Below, piece by piece: positions 12,801 to 27,200 of a DNA stretch of 64,000 nt. A program made the position numbers and the translations under genes. The stretch lies in assembly GCF_021155765.1 (NCBI RefSeq), contig NC_060108.1, forward strand, positions 25,259,025 to 25,323,024, in the 5' to 3' direction. Under the pieces are notes generated by a model, which was not told the origin of the DNA, did no database searches, and saw nothing but the letters and a program-made list of their open reading frames with translations. This DNA is from Diprion similis (lineage: Eukaryota; Arthropoda; Insecta; Hymenoptera; Diprionidae). Within the stretch, counting starts at the first letter, position 1, and the number at the start of each line of letters is the position of its first letter.

Positions 12801-15231
12801 CAGATATACGTAATTATACATACATACATAATGATCAGTAGCGATACGATACTCTACGTAAGTATTATATTCTAACAATTAACAATGCCGTAAAACATTT
12901 GTATCTTATAATAGATTGTATGATTTGTTGAAGGTAAATGCATTTTTCAACGTATACGTGTCAGGTACCTCCTATACAATAGTAGAACGGGCGTAAATCG
13001 ACGTGTCAAAATGACTTATTGTTTCAATTGCAAATATGTTGTGATGAATCATTGTCACTGAATTGTAAACAGCAAGTTACTGGATTCATTGCTACCCTAC
13101 AATTCGCTGCATTCATGTAACAAGGTTTACGAATTAACATCAGTATCCATACGTTCAACAAATCTTTGGATGATGCTCGATTGGTCGTTAATTAAATCCA
13201 TTAGCTAATTTTACGAGCACGCGGTAATTATAAGTACAATAATCCGTCATTACACGTTGTATGCTACCAATTACTATTCGAATGACAAAATAAATTTTCA
13301 TTCACCAGCCAGTATGGATTTGAAAAAAGGTTGTTTGCGAAAGTTGAGCACACAACGCGAGATTATATAGAACGCGAAGGACACTTTATGGGCTATATAT
13401 AAGATAATCAATACATATGTAGTATGTACTGTACGCGGTTGAGCACATACGATATTACGATATAATATATAAATAATATGCATGTATATACGTATATATA
13501 ATGTATATAAATCTATATGTATAAATATATAAGTATAAAATTTACATTTTTCGTTTCATTGATTGTATAGATTCTATGCATTTTTCTCTTGATTGATATA
13601 TATATGTATACGTATTCTTTATTGTTCTTACATATATATTTCTATCATTACTATTAAAATTAATATTATATGCCTGTGTAAAGTGAAGATAATATTCTTT
13701 TAAGTTTTTTTCTTGCAGCAATATTCGGTACGCAATAATGCTTACGCGTAGGTATACGTCGGAAAATGTGAAAAGCTTGCTCTAAAAATATTTCATATTT
13801 TTACCTAATTATCGGACGTAAGCGAACGATAAATCGATTATTTGTGGATATCATACGTTGCCCGAGTAAACGTGGGCTAAAGCGGTGGAAAAAAATCAGT
13901 ATCAGAAATGCGAAAGTGCACTGTTATCATTTTTACTGAAAACTCGATTCTACATCAAGTTTAGCAACAAATTAGGCGCACTTCGTACCGTGAGTATTAC
14001 GCTAAGGGTGAAGCAAAGTGTGCCGGTATTTGGACTGCATATATCATTTCGTATATTATAAAATCACGTGATATGAAAAAAAATGAATCTCCAATTTCAC
14101 AGTTTTCTAAGGGGATCTTACGTTGTATTGCGAAATAGGTATAGTTAATTGTGAATTTGTGATAATAGGTATATATTATGTATATAATGTAATGGTGTAT
14201 AATATCGTTTATTTCACTTGAAATTTCAAAGTGCTCGACGGATTTATAGAGAGTAAATATAAATATTTCAGGTGGCAAACAACAAACAAAAAGACAACAG
14301 GTAACTTCGACTTATGAAAAGCGCCCAAGTTCAAAAAGAAACCGCAATTTTGCTTTACGGATCTTGATCTCTTTCGGGTAAAGCAGAAATTTGCTTGTCA
14401 ACCCAGATTACAACCTTCGAAACGTGAGTAACTTACGTTACCAATAAGATGGAGTCTTTTACGTGGTCAAAGAACTGTTTAGTGTTTTCTTTCTTACTTT
14501 CATGCCATTGCGGTATACATTATATATATATTCTATATGTATGCAGGATAAAAAATTACCACGTTGGAAATAGGCAATCGGAAGTTTCTGAGATCCGTGA
14601 ATAATCAGAAATGAGCTGCACTTACATTATACTTCGAGGGGTCATCCACTGAGAAAAAATTGACGCCATGATTATAATATTTCACGATTACTAACGTTTT
14701 AGAATGACTACGACAGATTACTTGACAGATAAATTTTACTTTCATTAATATTGATTTTATTCTAATATTGTGATTTCAGTGTGATTTTGAAGATTACAAA
14801 ATCGTCGTTCCGAATGATATTGACACTATGATTACTCGAGTGGATGAACCCTCGTTATACACAGTTTACAACGAGTACACATAAGTTATATGTGATAACT
14901 GGTCGAAGTGAGTTAGCGCTGAGTGATTAGTACTGGATTCGAGCTCTTCGCTGGTAAGTGTAATATAACATATACCTATACACGTTTCTTAGAGATACAG
15001 TAATTATAGTTTATATGAATTACGCATGATGTTTTACACATATCAAAGGGCTTGATGGAACAGCGACTTCCGGTCCTTACGACTCTCGATTCATAACCGT
15101 CGAGAATAATTAACTTCTGATGACCTTGGATGATGAGACGATGTCATCTGACCGCAGATGTATAGTAAGATGCAATAAAATAAATGATCCTCTGTACCAA
15201 CGGCTAGGACAGTATCGTTGACCCTGCGCTA
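9891..15231. other. Intergenic or 5' UTR intron region, no coding gene seen
   Basis: No protein gene is supported. It contains a short (CA)n tract near 10110-10127, a GC-richer block at 12060-12320 with a full CRE, and then a very AT-rich block (12560-14300) with several (TA) and TATACG tracts. The part up to 12.3 kb may hold the promoter and 5' UTR exon of the MARVEL gene at 8046-9890. The part near 15 kb probably includes the 3' UTR of the next MARVEL gene. Confidence 0.45.
12183..12190. promoter_or_regulatory. Consensus CRE (TGACGTCA)
   Basis: A perfect palindromic TGACGTCA lies in a locally GC-rich block (about 12060-12320), upstream of the minus-strand MARVEL gene that begins translation at 9890. 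CREB/ATF factors bind this sequence in animals. Its link to that gene is inferred from the possible 5' UTR intron. Confidence 0.3.
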
Positions 15232-18200
15232 TTACTGCGTCCTAGAACTCTGCCATTCTATGTAGAGGAAGTACGTTCCCGCCGCGTACGCGATAGAATT
15301 GAATATCCCGAATACCTGCGAAAACACGAAATACACAATATTATTATCCAAAAATGAAAAATTTTAACGTACTTAAGCGACAGCTTCAACGATCGCATTT
15401 CCGTTTCCACTGTTATATAACTACGAAATTACTGTAGAATGTGTTAGAAAGTCCGGTATATTTGAATAAGAGACGAAAAGCTGCTTTTGAGCGTATACAT
15501 ACGTATTTTATCAAGAAACACGTATACAAGGTGCAGCTGCATGCGAATAAGTGGCAACGACCTGTTGTATAAATTGAAACGTTGGCATATATACGTGACA
15601 CTTTCTCGTGGCTACTTAATTCCGTAGTTCTATATATATATATATATATATATTGTATATATAGACGAGGAATGGTTACGAACGGGATAGAAAGAATACT
15701 ATAGAATGCTGGAATGTTATTTTTAGATACTCCGAGACTGACTGGAGGTTTGCGTACATTCCTTGTCTCTGGTGTGCAACAATAATGCAAAGGTAACCTT
15801 AGAACGTTATCGTTCACTGTGTTGAATCGGCCGAGATCGAAATGATATCGGTGAAATGAATAAGACAATGATAACGATAAAGACCCGATCAATCATTCTA
15901 AAAATCTTACGATAAAAGTCTGTACCTCGCGAATTCGAAGAGCAATGGAAATTTAATGAATATCTGAGGGTGAAGTGTTGTTTGAATCGTTCACGGTCAT
16001 CATGACCGCGCTAAAGATTCTTAAATGTGGTAGAGCAGCTGATTGTTTATTGAACAACTTACCCCCGCGGCGATATTAGCTGCTTTCCCATCTCCCCATA
16101 CTGATCCCCACGCGGAAAGCTGAGTGATGAAAGCAATCGCGTACAGAAAGGTGAACACGCCGGTATTGATGAATTCCTGAAATAAGGCAGCGTGAAATTT
16201 GAATTCCGGAATTTGGTTTTAAAGAAATTATATGGAACGATATGCTCGCTCCTTCATATTCAAAATTCCATATGAGAAGATCTGATTCTTCTTCAGTGCT
16301 ATCAGTTAGTCAAGTCACTTATAATTGAAAATAGATTTTCATGCATTTCTAACTTGACGTATAATATTATGTGATCATACTTAATTTGCTTCGTTTACAC
16401 AACGTGCAATAACTTACCGAAAGAATCCAATTGATAGGAAGCTTGAGAGCCTCGCGTATTGAGAAAAGGTAGATGAAGGTCCACAGAATAGTAGCTATGA
16501 AGGCCGTCGATGCGACGAAAAGGAAAAAACTGGTGGCATGAAGTCGCGCCGGCGAAGCAAGGCACATGCAGAAGATTGCTAGCACCTGAAACAGAGTGGA
16601 AATAAAAATGAAATCGTCTAACGCAATCCTTGACGCATCTGTATTTTCGTTTTTTAATTCGTCATTAATGTATGTATTTATACTTTTACGTAAGCAATTG
16701 TTTCAAATGTAAACAAGGAAAAGGAGACAAAGGCTCGCAGTGATAGTGCTGCAACTAAACAACAAGGTGATGATACTAATCTTGACCGATAATCACTGGG
16801 AAAAGAATGTGCAAGCCGATTTTGAAATTGTGATATCACGCTTATCGGCGACTAATCTTAATCTCAATATCTACTCGAATTAGCCGTCTGCAATTCCATC
16901 AGCCAAGGGCGTTAGCTTTGATTTTCGTCAGTCGTTCATCTTTTCTGCTCCTTTTTAAATATTCGAGATCAAGTTCTCTGCGCCTACGTCGAGCATCGCT
17001 GGTCATAATCCTTGGATCAAACTCCCGAGGTTCCAGATTTCCTCTTATTTTCTTCTCGGCTTGAGCGCGAATCGTCTCATAACGAAGTTTGCCATCAGCT
17101 CTTTTTTTCTCGATGGATATTTCCTCGGGCAAAGAGACAAGAGGGTCGAAATGACCCGCCGACGTTTTCTCTGGTAATTTTGGAAGCTTGAGAGAAATTG
17201 CGTCTCTGTAGTAGGTTTCGCTCTGTTTAACCTGTTCCTCGGCCATTTTCAGCTTCCTCGACCTTTCCTCTTCCTGCTGAACAAGCGGCTTCCTCATGGC
17301 CTCCAGTTCCCCAGGGTCAAATCCCTTCTTGGTCAGCAGGATAGACCGCATTCTGTCGAGATCCGATTCTCTCCATTTTTCCGCTTTTGTTTTCGGAACA
17401 AGTCTAGCCTTTCTCTCTTCCTCGAGTCTGGCGAGCTCCTCTTGTTCCTTCTGAAATTTAACCCTGGCCTCTTCGTGCCGACGTTTAGCTTCGTCAGCCG
17501 CCCTCGACGCCTTCCTCTGCAAGCGGTGCGGATCGGTCTTCAAAAAGTTCGTCTCCCAAGCGGTGAACTCCTGCTTCCTCTTGATTTCCCTCGCGACGAA
17601 TTTCTCAAGCCATTCGATTCTCCTCGGTTTATCCTCGCAAAAAAACGACGGCTCCTTAAAGACTCGCAGAGCTCCGTTGTGGTCACAGACCCCGACGAAA
17701 TTCGGCTCCAGCGGTATCACGTGGGGATACAAGCCGGTGATCCGTTTACCGGAAATACACTGGAGGGCCAAACACTCGCTGGTGTTTAAGCAGAGGTCCC
17801 AGGTCTCGACGTCACCGCTGCTTCTGGCGACGAGAAAAACACCTGGTCTACTGGTCCAGCAGCAGGCTGTGTAGCCCTCCTGAGATTTCCTCAGGAGCAG
17901 AGGGGACTGGAGAAAGTCCCGACTCCACACGGCGAAATCACGACCCCCCACGGTGAGCAGGACTTCCGATAAATGGGGCGACTGGCTGATCCAGGTGACC
18001 GGACCGTCGTGAACCCGGGACCACCCGAGGAACCGACAACTCTCAGAGGAAGCGACCTCCGTGAACTCGTGACCCTCCCAAGAGCAGCTTAGAAAATCAC
18101 CCTCTGGAGAACCGGCCCAAAACTGTTTCTGACACTCGTTTTTGGTCCTGGAAAAGTTTGGCTCGAATGTCCGCGTCGAGAAGTGACTCTCTCCGTCATC

Positions 18201-21200
18201 TTCCGGCTCGAGGATCCTGCTGCAGGGTCGATGCACGGAGTGAACTTCTTCGTAAGTGGTCAGCGGGGGTTGGATGAAAAGACTGATAACCGGCAGATTT
18301 CGAACCTCTTTCGGTACTTGCATGTAGACGCAATAGATCGGCCTGAGCAGTCCATCGATCTTCTTCAGCTCCGATGTCCCAGTGGAAAACTCATCGCACA
18401 GAATTTTCGGGGGTTTAAAACTCCCTCGTTCAGTGAGGGACGAGGATGTCGTAGCTCGAGGTTCCCACAACAGGTCCCAAACTGCGACACATCCGTCTTC
18501 GCTTGCGGTGAGGAATTGTACAGTCTTGTTATCAGCTAGAGTGCTCAGTCGTCCGTCACTCTCGACGCGATGATAAGGTGGAAGCCATTGTATGTGTCTA
18601 ACAGCGCCATGGTGGGATTGCAATTCGTTAGAAACGGCGGATAAGCTTATCACTGGAACGGGTTGACAGTCGTTGGTTCCAACCACCACATAGTCATTCG
18701 GTAATCCGACTTCCGGTTGATTCACGCAGCAGTTATCAACACTGCACTTCGTTAATCTACCGCGAAAGTCCCAAATGGCGATGTGACCGGTATCGCACCC
18801 TGCGACTAGGACATCCGGTCGAAATGGGCAGAAGGACACAGTGCTAACAGGTCGATCATGCTCCAGCCTCAACCGTGGTGCCATGGAATCGGCGAAGGTC
18901 CACACCAGGACTACGGACTCGTTACGATTCAAGGACGACTTCGCGTTCCTGACGACCGACGGGCCCTGGACAAGATCACACTTCGGCACATCGGTGTAGC
19001 AGACGACTGCGACCCCGGTCAAAGTCGGATGCCAGGAAAGATCGGACACCACTTTTCCGGCGACGAGACTGAGGTCAATGAAGGACTTGAACTCCTCGAA
19101 GACCACCTGCTCCCTGGGTCTGGACTCCTTACCCTTTAGCACGAGCTCATCGATGTCGTGAACGTGGAGATTCAACGCCGCGTTGTAGTCAATCACGTCG
19201 ATCACCTTGTCCGCGTACTTGTCCAGAAACAGGTCGACTGGATCCGGAGCCTCGTCTTCCTCGGCCTGCTCGTCATCGTCCTCCGGTTTTTCAGCGGGTT
19301 CCTCGTCGTTGACAAGACGTTCCTGATCAGGCTGAGCAGCCGAGCCACCTTCCTCATCAGCGTCCTGTTCCTCTTCCTTTTCAACCTCGCCAACAACTTC
19401 TGAGGCCGATGCTTCCGAGGCGGGATACTCAAAGCCGTATTGAGTCCAGGCGTTTTTAGGAAACCCAAAACGCGTCTGGACCCCAGCTTCCCGACCTGGC
19501 AAGTTGGTCTGTACCGCGGTGGTAAGTCGTGACATTGGAACCAGCTCGAACCTCTCGTGTTTCGGAACGATTTCCATGCCCGTGTCTTCCGCGTCGGTCG
19601 ACTTCCGGCCTGTCAGTTCTCGGTCGTTCCCAAGGAGGACGGAGGGCATCGATATCTCAACTTCGAAGAGCGGTCTCTGTCTTCGCACGAGGTTTTCAGC
19701 TACCTCGATCTCGCTGCCTCCAGACACCCAGGGCTTCGGGATTTTGTAGAACATGCCACGCACGCGGTTGTCCAGCCGTCGTTTTACCTCCTTGTTACGT
19801 TTCTCGATGGTCTTTTTCGCCGCTTCCGTCAGGCAGATGACGAACTCCGAAGATACCAGCTCCGTTGATGCGTAGCCAACCAGGAAAAAGTCCCCCTCGT
19901 ACTTGTCAACGTCGTCCTTGAAGGGCAGGAGCTGGGAGTCGTCGTCCCGCAGTAGTGCGACGACTCCTTGCCGAGGAACGTAGGCCCAAGGATACTCCAA
20001 GAAAACTTCTTCCATGATCCGACAGCCCAGAGCATCCTGCTGATTTTGAGAGAGAGTAATTCGTGCCAGACCATCAATGACTTCGCTGCTATCGTACGAC
20101 CAGCTCAGCGATGATGACTCGGCTTCTTTCCCCTGCATGTTACTCGAAGAACTGCAGAATCTGACGTTTGGCATGACCCTAGGCGGCCGGATCAGGTGGT
20201 TGGAAATCGACCAAACATTCATCCCTCGACAGGTAGATACGCAGGTGTCTTGCAGGTATATATAGGTATAAATAAACACAAGCGCCAAGGAAGGTTAATT
20301 AGTCGCAGTTGTTGAACGCCGATTGAGTCATCGACTTAGGAGCATCGCAACGTGGGTTCAACATCCTCTTTAACGACTTCGCACTCGTCGGTTGGTTCAT
20401 GGTTGTAGTACATTTTGCAGTCCTCGCGTGCCAAGTGTATGCATATAGTAGACAGTTCAGAGGTCAAGTCTAACCCGAGCTAAACAAAGACAGTGTCACA
20501 GAAGTAGAAGGTCGGCGAGAGCGTGCTTATGAATTGAGAATTGGGTGAAGTACACAACAGCTCTTGAATAGCACAGTGCGATTTACGGTCGTCGATGTAA
20601 ATCATCTATAGCCGATTACGTCGTGTTCCTTAATCCCTGAAACTAAATCTCCGCTGGGAAGCCGGTTGAATTTGACCCAGATTACTGCGCCCTAGTCAGC
20701 CCCACCAACGCGAGTAATTTTAGGTTCATACGTCGTCTGACGTAGTATAACCACAATACTGGGCTGCTAGCTCCATTCCATTCCCCTGAAAATGACGTAA
20801 GTCTCCTGGCCGGGAATCTGGCAGACAAGATGCAGCTTGATGCGTCTCCTCATCTAAATGTTAAGCGAGGAATTCACATTGTAAGAATTTATTGCTGAAG
20901 GTCTCATTAGGGCCAGACTTAAGTCCCCGCACAATCATCCTCTCAGAAAGCAAAGCTGGTCAATGAACTAAAGCCCAAACGAAAATTCAAAGTTCATACA
21001 GACAATGTAAACGTTATTTCGGTTCGACCTATAATCTATCCTCACCTGCAGAAGAGCGTCAACGACTATCGTCGAAAGTAAGGTAAGTGTACCAGTTATT
21101 GACCCTGATGTCCCAATGATTGATTTTTTGTGGTTGTAACTATTTGAACCTTAGTTCGATAATTACCAAAAAAGTTAATCTGTACTGTCTAACCTTCTGG

Positions 21201-24200
21201 CAATTGGTTTTACTCATCGAGAAATTCACAATTTCTGCCGTCAATTTACAATTTTAAAAAACAAGAGTGTTTAAATGCGTCAATAACTGGTACACTTAGG
21301 TACCCTAAGTCGTGTTGCCAATGCTTCAGTGACAATTGTGTCGGTCAAAGTAGGTACCTAAATCCATGAATTAATGGTTAATGAGATATTCGTTCCTTCA
21401 GTTCATTTTTTTTTTTTTTTTTTTTTTTTTCTTACGACAACTTTTACATGCATTCGATTGTATTATAGGCGATTGATAATGGCGTGCTGACATCTCAGCG
21501 CGTGTAACAAGTGTGTGAGTTAGTATATAAAATCGGAGCTGTTCGTACCGCTAGAATATTCAACCGGTAAATCGATGCTGACCTTTTCGGACTGCATACC
21601 TGGCTATAATGTACCTGTCGGTTGCTGCTGCGGCTAAAGCCACCGCGAATGGCCACGGCTGAATGTATTTATATATTCGTAAGGGTACCTATACGCGTGT
21701 CGCGAGTCAATCTTCGTGCTCGCTGCAGCGTGCAGCCTGCAGACGCGCGTGCGCGTGCGCATTTGCGTTTGCGCTCACTCTGCATTCTCTGTTGCGCAGC
21801 GAAACCTGAGTTGAATTTAAAAAAAAATAAAAATTGAGAAAAACAAGTCAAGTTTCGTCCAAATATGTACAAATGTCACGAGAAATATGCAGCTCAGGTA
21901 TTCCCGTTAAAATGTGTAATAAATTACTATAGAAGACAAAATTTCGTTTTCGGTTAAAACGTTTTTTTTTTTTTTTTCTTTTTTTTTCCCCCAACAAACA
22001 GGTACAAGAATTCGCTTTGATAAAAAAAAAAATTGGAGAATCTGAGAAACGGATGATTAAATTTCTTCTTGTGTATTTATGAAATTAAATTTTTCTTCTT
22101 TTCCAAGCATATTCAGCTGCGACGGGTCAACGATGAAAGAAAAGAGAAGTGACCTGACCGAGATTCGATGGTGGATAAAATTGGTCCGTTACCGGGACGC
22201 GCGGTAAACGGTGCGGGCTAATTACCATATCTGCAAATTACAAGATATACGGGAGTTTTCAAGCTGGTGCGTTTAATACTTATCCATGTTGACCCGAGCA
22301 AACATGTATAAAAAGCAATGACGTAACGACCCCGTTTATGCATATAGTTGCGGGGTAAGAGCGATTTCAATCGGTATGTACAGCAGAACAATGTTAGCGT
22401 TTATACGCACATACCTTATATATATATAATATTGCGCTGGATGCGCTATACCGCGCAATACGTATAATGTAATCATATCTAAAAATACATACTTGTTTTA
22501 CGAATATATCCTATGTAATAATACGTTGCTAGCTGAAACAGAAGCACTCGTGTCGTCTCGCCGGCAAAGTGTGTAATCGTTCGTCATCACACCACACGTT
22601 ACATAGCTTATCAACCTTCCGTGCATAATTATCATGTGAGAAAATAGCGATTATTAGTTTGGTAAAAAAAATCCTAAGCAACGAAATTTTTCACCCACGG
22701 GTTAATTATTGTGAAGCGTATTTTCCGAGACAAGGTTCATTCGGCGCGTTTGACAAGTGGAAAAATCGGTAAACGATCACGCTTACTCATCTTCTGTCCT
22801 TTTCAATTTAAATACATATATATGTTGTTCGGTGTCGACAGCAAGAAAAAATTACCCAAATACTAACCACGCATTTTCCTTATCGAATGAATATTGTTGG
22901 TATATTCGGATCGAGTATACCTACGTCTATAATGCATATAAGGTGATTTGATTCTTTGATATATACGCCGCCTAATTTTTTTTAATTTGATAAATCAAGT
23001 TTCCGGCGTGCAGCGTTTCACCATTTGACTGAAAAACGACGACGCCCGTCGATGATGTAATAAAGCAGGCAAATATACGCGACGGAGTTGTAAAATATGT
23101 AATATCCTATTACTGTGCACATATAATGAAAACAAAACGAGTTTATTATTTCTGTTACGAGCACAAGCATCATCGCTTTCAATATAACAAGCGCGCTATT
23201 TTAATCCTTTATTTCATTTTCATTTTATCTCATTTGTTGTTTTATTTTTTTTTTTTTTTTTTTTCTTCTTTTCTTTTATTTATAAAAGATTAAGATACGC
23301 AAAACGGCAGCAGTAGAGCGTAAAACGAAACGCGGTCGCCAAGTTTTTCCCGCGAGATGATCTTGCGCGGAAACTTGCCGGAAATAAATTCTATAACTCT
23401 GCTGTCTGTGGCTAAAAGAGCCCCGGCCATTATATGCCGACCTTTAGAAATAACGATTTTCAACGAAATTATATTATAATCGTTCAGTAGCCGATAGTTG
23501 TCGGTTCGATGTTCGAATATCCAGAAATAAAAACAGATATTTCACAAAATTCTTCAAATTTCCTCCACTATATATGTATATATATATAAGTATAATACAT
23601 TATAATTTAACTCGCGGAACGTCTATTTTATAGAGCTTCGTAGGTTTGATGGCACAAGAAAATATTTTGTCTAGCGTTAGCTGTTCATACATAGTCCGTT
23701 TTATGTATGCGGATACGAACATACCAAAGATAGCTATCCGGCAATTAGCTTGGCGCTAAAATGTAACAGCTTTAGTAAATTGTTTTGCTTGTTATTATTA
23801 CTCTCATTATTACTGTGTGTGTCTCTCTACGGAGTGTGCAAAACCGTGGACAGCTGTTCAGTGCTGACAGAATATTTTTTCTGCACCCGTTGAACTTGCA
23901 GTCTCCCACCGCAATTAGACCGTCGGATAAAATAAAAAAATGAAAAAAATTTTACGCAATGGAGAGAAAAAAAACGTATTCAGGTCACGTAACATCAACC
24001 GCGTAATACGTGCGCGACATTCGAGCATAATCTTGTAATTGTTACATATTATTACAGCAGAGTCAAACGATGACGTTACAATCTAAAAATAAACCAGAAG
24101 TTGGGTCATCGGGTCAAATTCTCTTATCGTCGAATACTATGCGAGATGAGATGATGCTCCGGTTATTCTAATGCGTTCGAAGGAAAATTTAATAGATCGT

Positions 24201-27200
24201 TATAACGGAGAAAATATAAACGAAATAATTTTCATAACTGTTTTGACGGATTATCAATAAGATATTTCAGATGCTGACTGTTGAGGCAACTTTTTTCCAA
24301 AGAGGCTTATAGCCAGAAAAAACTGATACGAAAAATTTATTTCCCAAGCAAACTAAGGCCCTGATTTATGCCGGCGCATAAATCACTCAGAAATTTTAAC
24401 GGGAGCATGTATGAGTGTAAATCAAAAGATCAAGGGTGATGAAAATATATTCCGATAACCGAATTCCGATCAATTGTTACTTAAGGATCTCGTTATAGGT
24501 ATATAGACGTGTAATGGCATGAGAATGCAAGTCAGCGACTCACGTTTGTAGGCACGTTTTATCCAATTATATTTTAATTGCTCAATCATCGTTCGCTCGA
24601 TGTAACACTTTATCATCATTATATAGGTACGTAAACCGACTTTTATAAACATGACGAATTACATTCGACTTCGGACGGAAAATTTTTTCATAGTTTTGTT
24701 TCCCAAAACCAGCTGTCTTGCAGCGCAACTAAATTTGGACTCTAACGACTCTCAGTATCTTGCCACACAATCCTTGTGCTTCTTACTGCAGGACAAAGAA
24801 ATAACAAAGTAATTTTAGAAAATGTCAGGACAATGCAGACACCGTGAAACGCGCGACGCGGATTCCTTCCTTGCGATTCGTTAAACGATGAACACACTAG
24901 TAACCGCACAAATAAGTGATAATTAGGTGCAAAACATTTCGAAATTCATACACAAAATATACGTTAAAAGGAAATAAATTTGATGCGGAATATTAACTTA
25001 TAGCAAAAATGACGTCCTCATCTGAGTTTTAATTCTCCTTTCATAGATCACGATCATCATAAATTATAATAGCTGAATCTTTAAGCTTAAAATCAGCGAA
25101 AACGTGGAGTTTAATTTAGCTGCTGAAATTGGACAAACTACATAAGAACTATAGCGACAGTTTCGACAGAACACCGATCGCAAAAATCGTTTGATAAATC
25201 GGCTAAGATCTGCACGTGCATCATGTATGTAGTGAAGATCTAACCCACTGTGAATATTTCAAGTTCATCGCACTCGACTCGAGTAGGTACTTGCAGGCTG
25301 TACGATTTACAAACGCTGGCACAGACCGTGTATCGCGCGTATCGATCATCATGCTATGCAGGCAATCCGCGATCGGCACGTGCTGCAATGACGACCAATT
25401 TTAGAGGCGCAACGAGGCAAAGAAGCTTGCCGATGACATGACGAGCCGAAACGGAAGTTCAATGCTTCGAGTAGCTGGAACCGGATGTATGAGCAAATGT
25501 GTGTCACATCGGGTGGAGGTAAAAGTGTGAAAAGATCAGAAGATACAAGGATCGCAATATCGGATTTTGAAAGTGATACAGAAAGCCATTGAAATGCAGA
25601 GAATTACATACGTATACATAATTCTACTTCATTTTCACTTTTCACATGTTGAAATTCAACCAAACGAATTGACGCGTTTTTGAAAACTCGATCACCCTCA
25701 GGAACCATTATATTTTCCAATTCTTCTACATTTTTCTCCCACCCTGCGTGAAAGTGAAGAAAAATAGAAGAAACCAGAGTGGCTTGTCGCTCAGGGCACG
25801 CCCTGTCCTTGTAAATTCCGAGGCATGAATCCGTGTTTGTAGCGCTGCGTTGTACGTAATACGTTATGCGTTATACGCACGTATGAAGCATGAGGTGCTC
25901 GCGCTAATAAAGCTCCAGCTCAGCAGCTCTTGTGCACAACCAGATACGACCATCTATGCACGTGATACAACCTTCGCGTTCTAGGCGGCCTGCCTACGTC
26001 ATCGAGTCGCGATTACGCAATTTTCTGTTCCCCTGACGCTGCGATACGTGGGTGATAACGACGGCTTTATACGATATTTGGTCGTGTATGAATCGCACGC
26101 TCGACGATCCTGAAGGAGAATATTTGAACGTGGGAGGAATGTTCCGGAAGATGATGTGGCAAACGCGATTTGGAATTGGAGGCGGATTTGGAGGGAAAGT
26201 GAATCGGTTTCGAATGTTACGTCGGGATTCCTGCGGATTCGGATGAAAATGAAATCAATCAAATGTCTCACGTGCGATGTGCAGTTTACAATCGAGTTAT
26301 ATACAGTCAGAAATCGACTCGACTTACTGCTAGGAATTCTGCATGCAAAATGATATGAGAAAAAAAATGGCGTGAAAATTAATACGAGATACTTGTCTTT
26401 GGAAATCCGAAAACTTCAACGCGATGATCAACCGACAATGTAACGGCACGATATCTATACGACTCTCCTTTCCGGTGATAAATTTTTACTTGGAAACCGA
26501 GCGAAACCGGCTATTCTGAGGTTCGCTATTCGTTTTGGAAAATATGTAATATAAAGGCAAGCGGGTCGAGTGCAATTTGCATAAATTTACTCGTGCGGTG
26601 GGAAATTTTTCGAGAAATGCAGGGACGATGTGACGTTACGCAATACCTGCACGCTTCCAGCTTGACTACTACACGGCGTAATGAGTGAGAACAGGTCTGA
26701 CAATAATCAGCGAGAATAGGAGACGCGATTGTTGTGCAAGTAGTAGGAATTTCAAGGCAAATGGGATCGTCATTCAGCCGGTCGATGAAAAATCGGTATT
26801 AATAAACACCTGGAAGCCCCGTCATTACGACGTTCACACACTAGGCCATTGCATTAGAATATGCAACCTCTTTGCAGAAAACGAACGCGTGCAAATACGA
26901 GACGAAATTTTCAAATTAGAATTACTGATGTGGAAATTTTCGAGAGAAATAAAGTGATCAATAACTACGTATTGAAACTGTGCTGCCAGTTTCGATCAGA
27001 CCGAATAATTTATCGCACAACGTCATTTTAATTACTCCGAATATTATGGGCAGGTTAATAATCAATATTCGCAAGTACGTGTTTAATCTTGCAAACCCCT
27101 TCAGCGGATAATTTTGTTTGCATATTTGAACCGGAGCCAAGGCTACGCGTTAATATCCCACAGCGAGTTTACTTCATCGTTATATCGATAGATGAGGGGA

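Noticed and set aside
15413-15892. 159-codon minus-strand open frame
   Set aside because: It lies inside intron 3 of the CMTM4-like gene and includes a translated (TA)n microsatellite. It has no recognisable domain.
17442-19868. Many open frames of 60-118 codons on both strands
   Set aside because: They overlap the DNAI3 coding frame, whose homology is unambiguous. They are shadows of GC-richer coding DNA.
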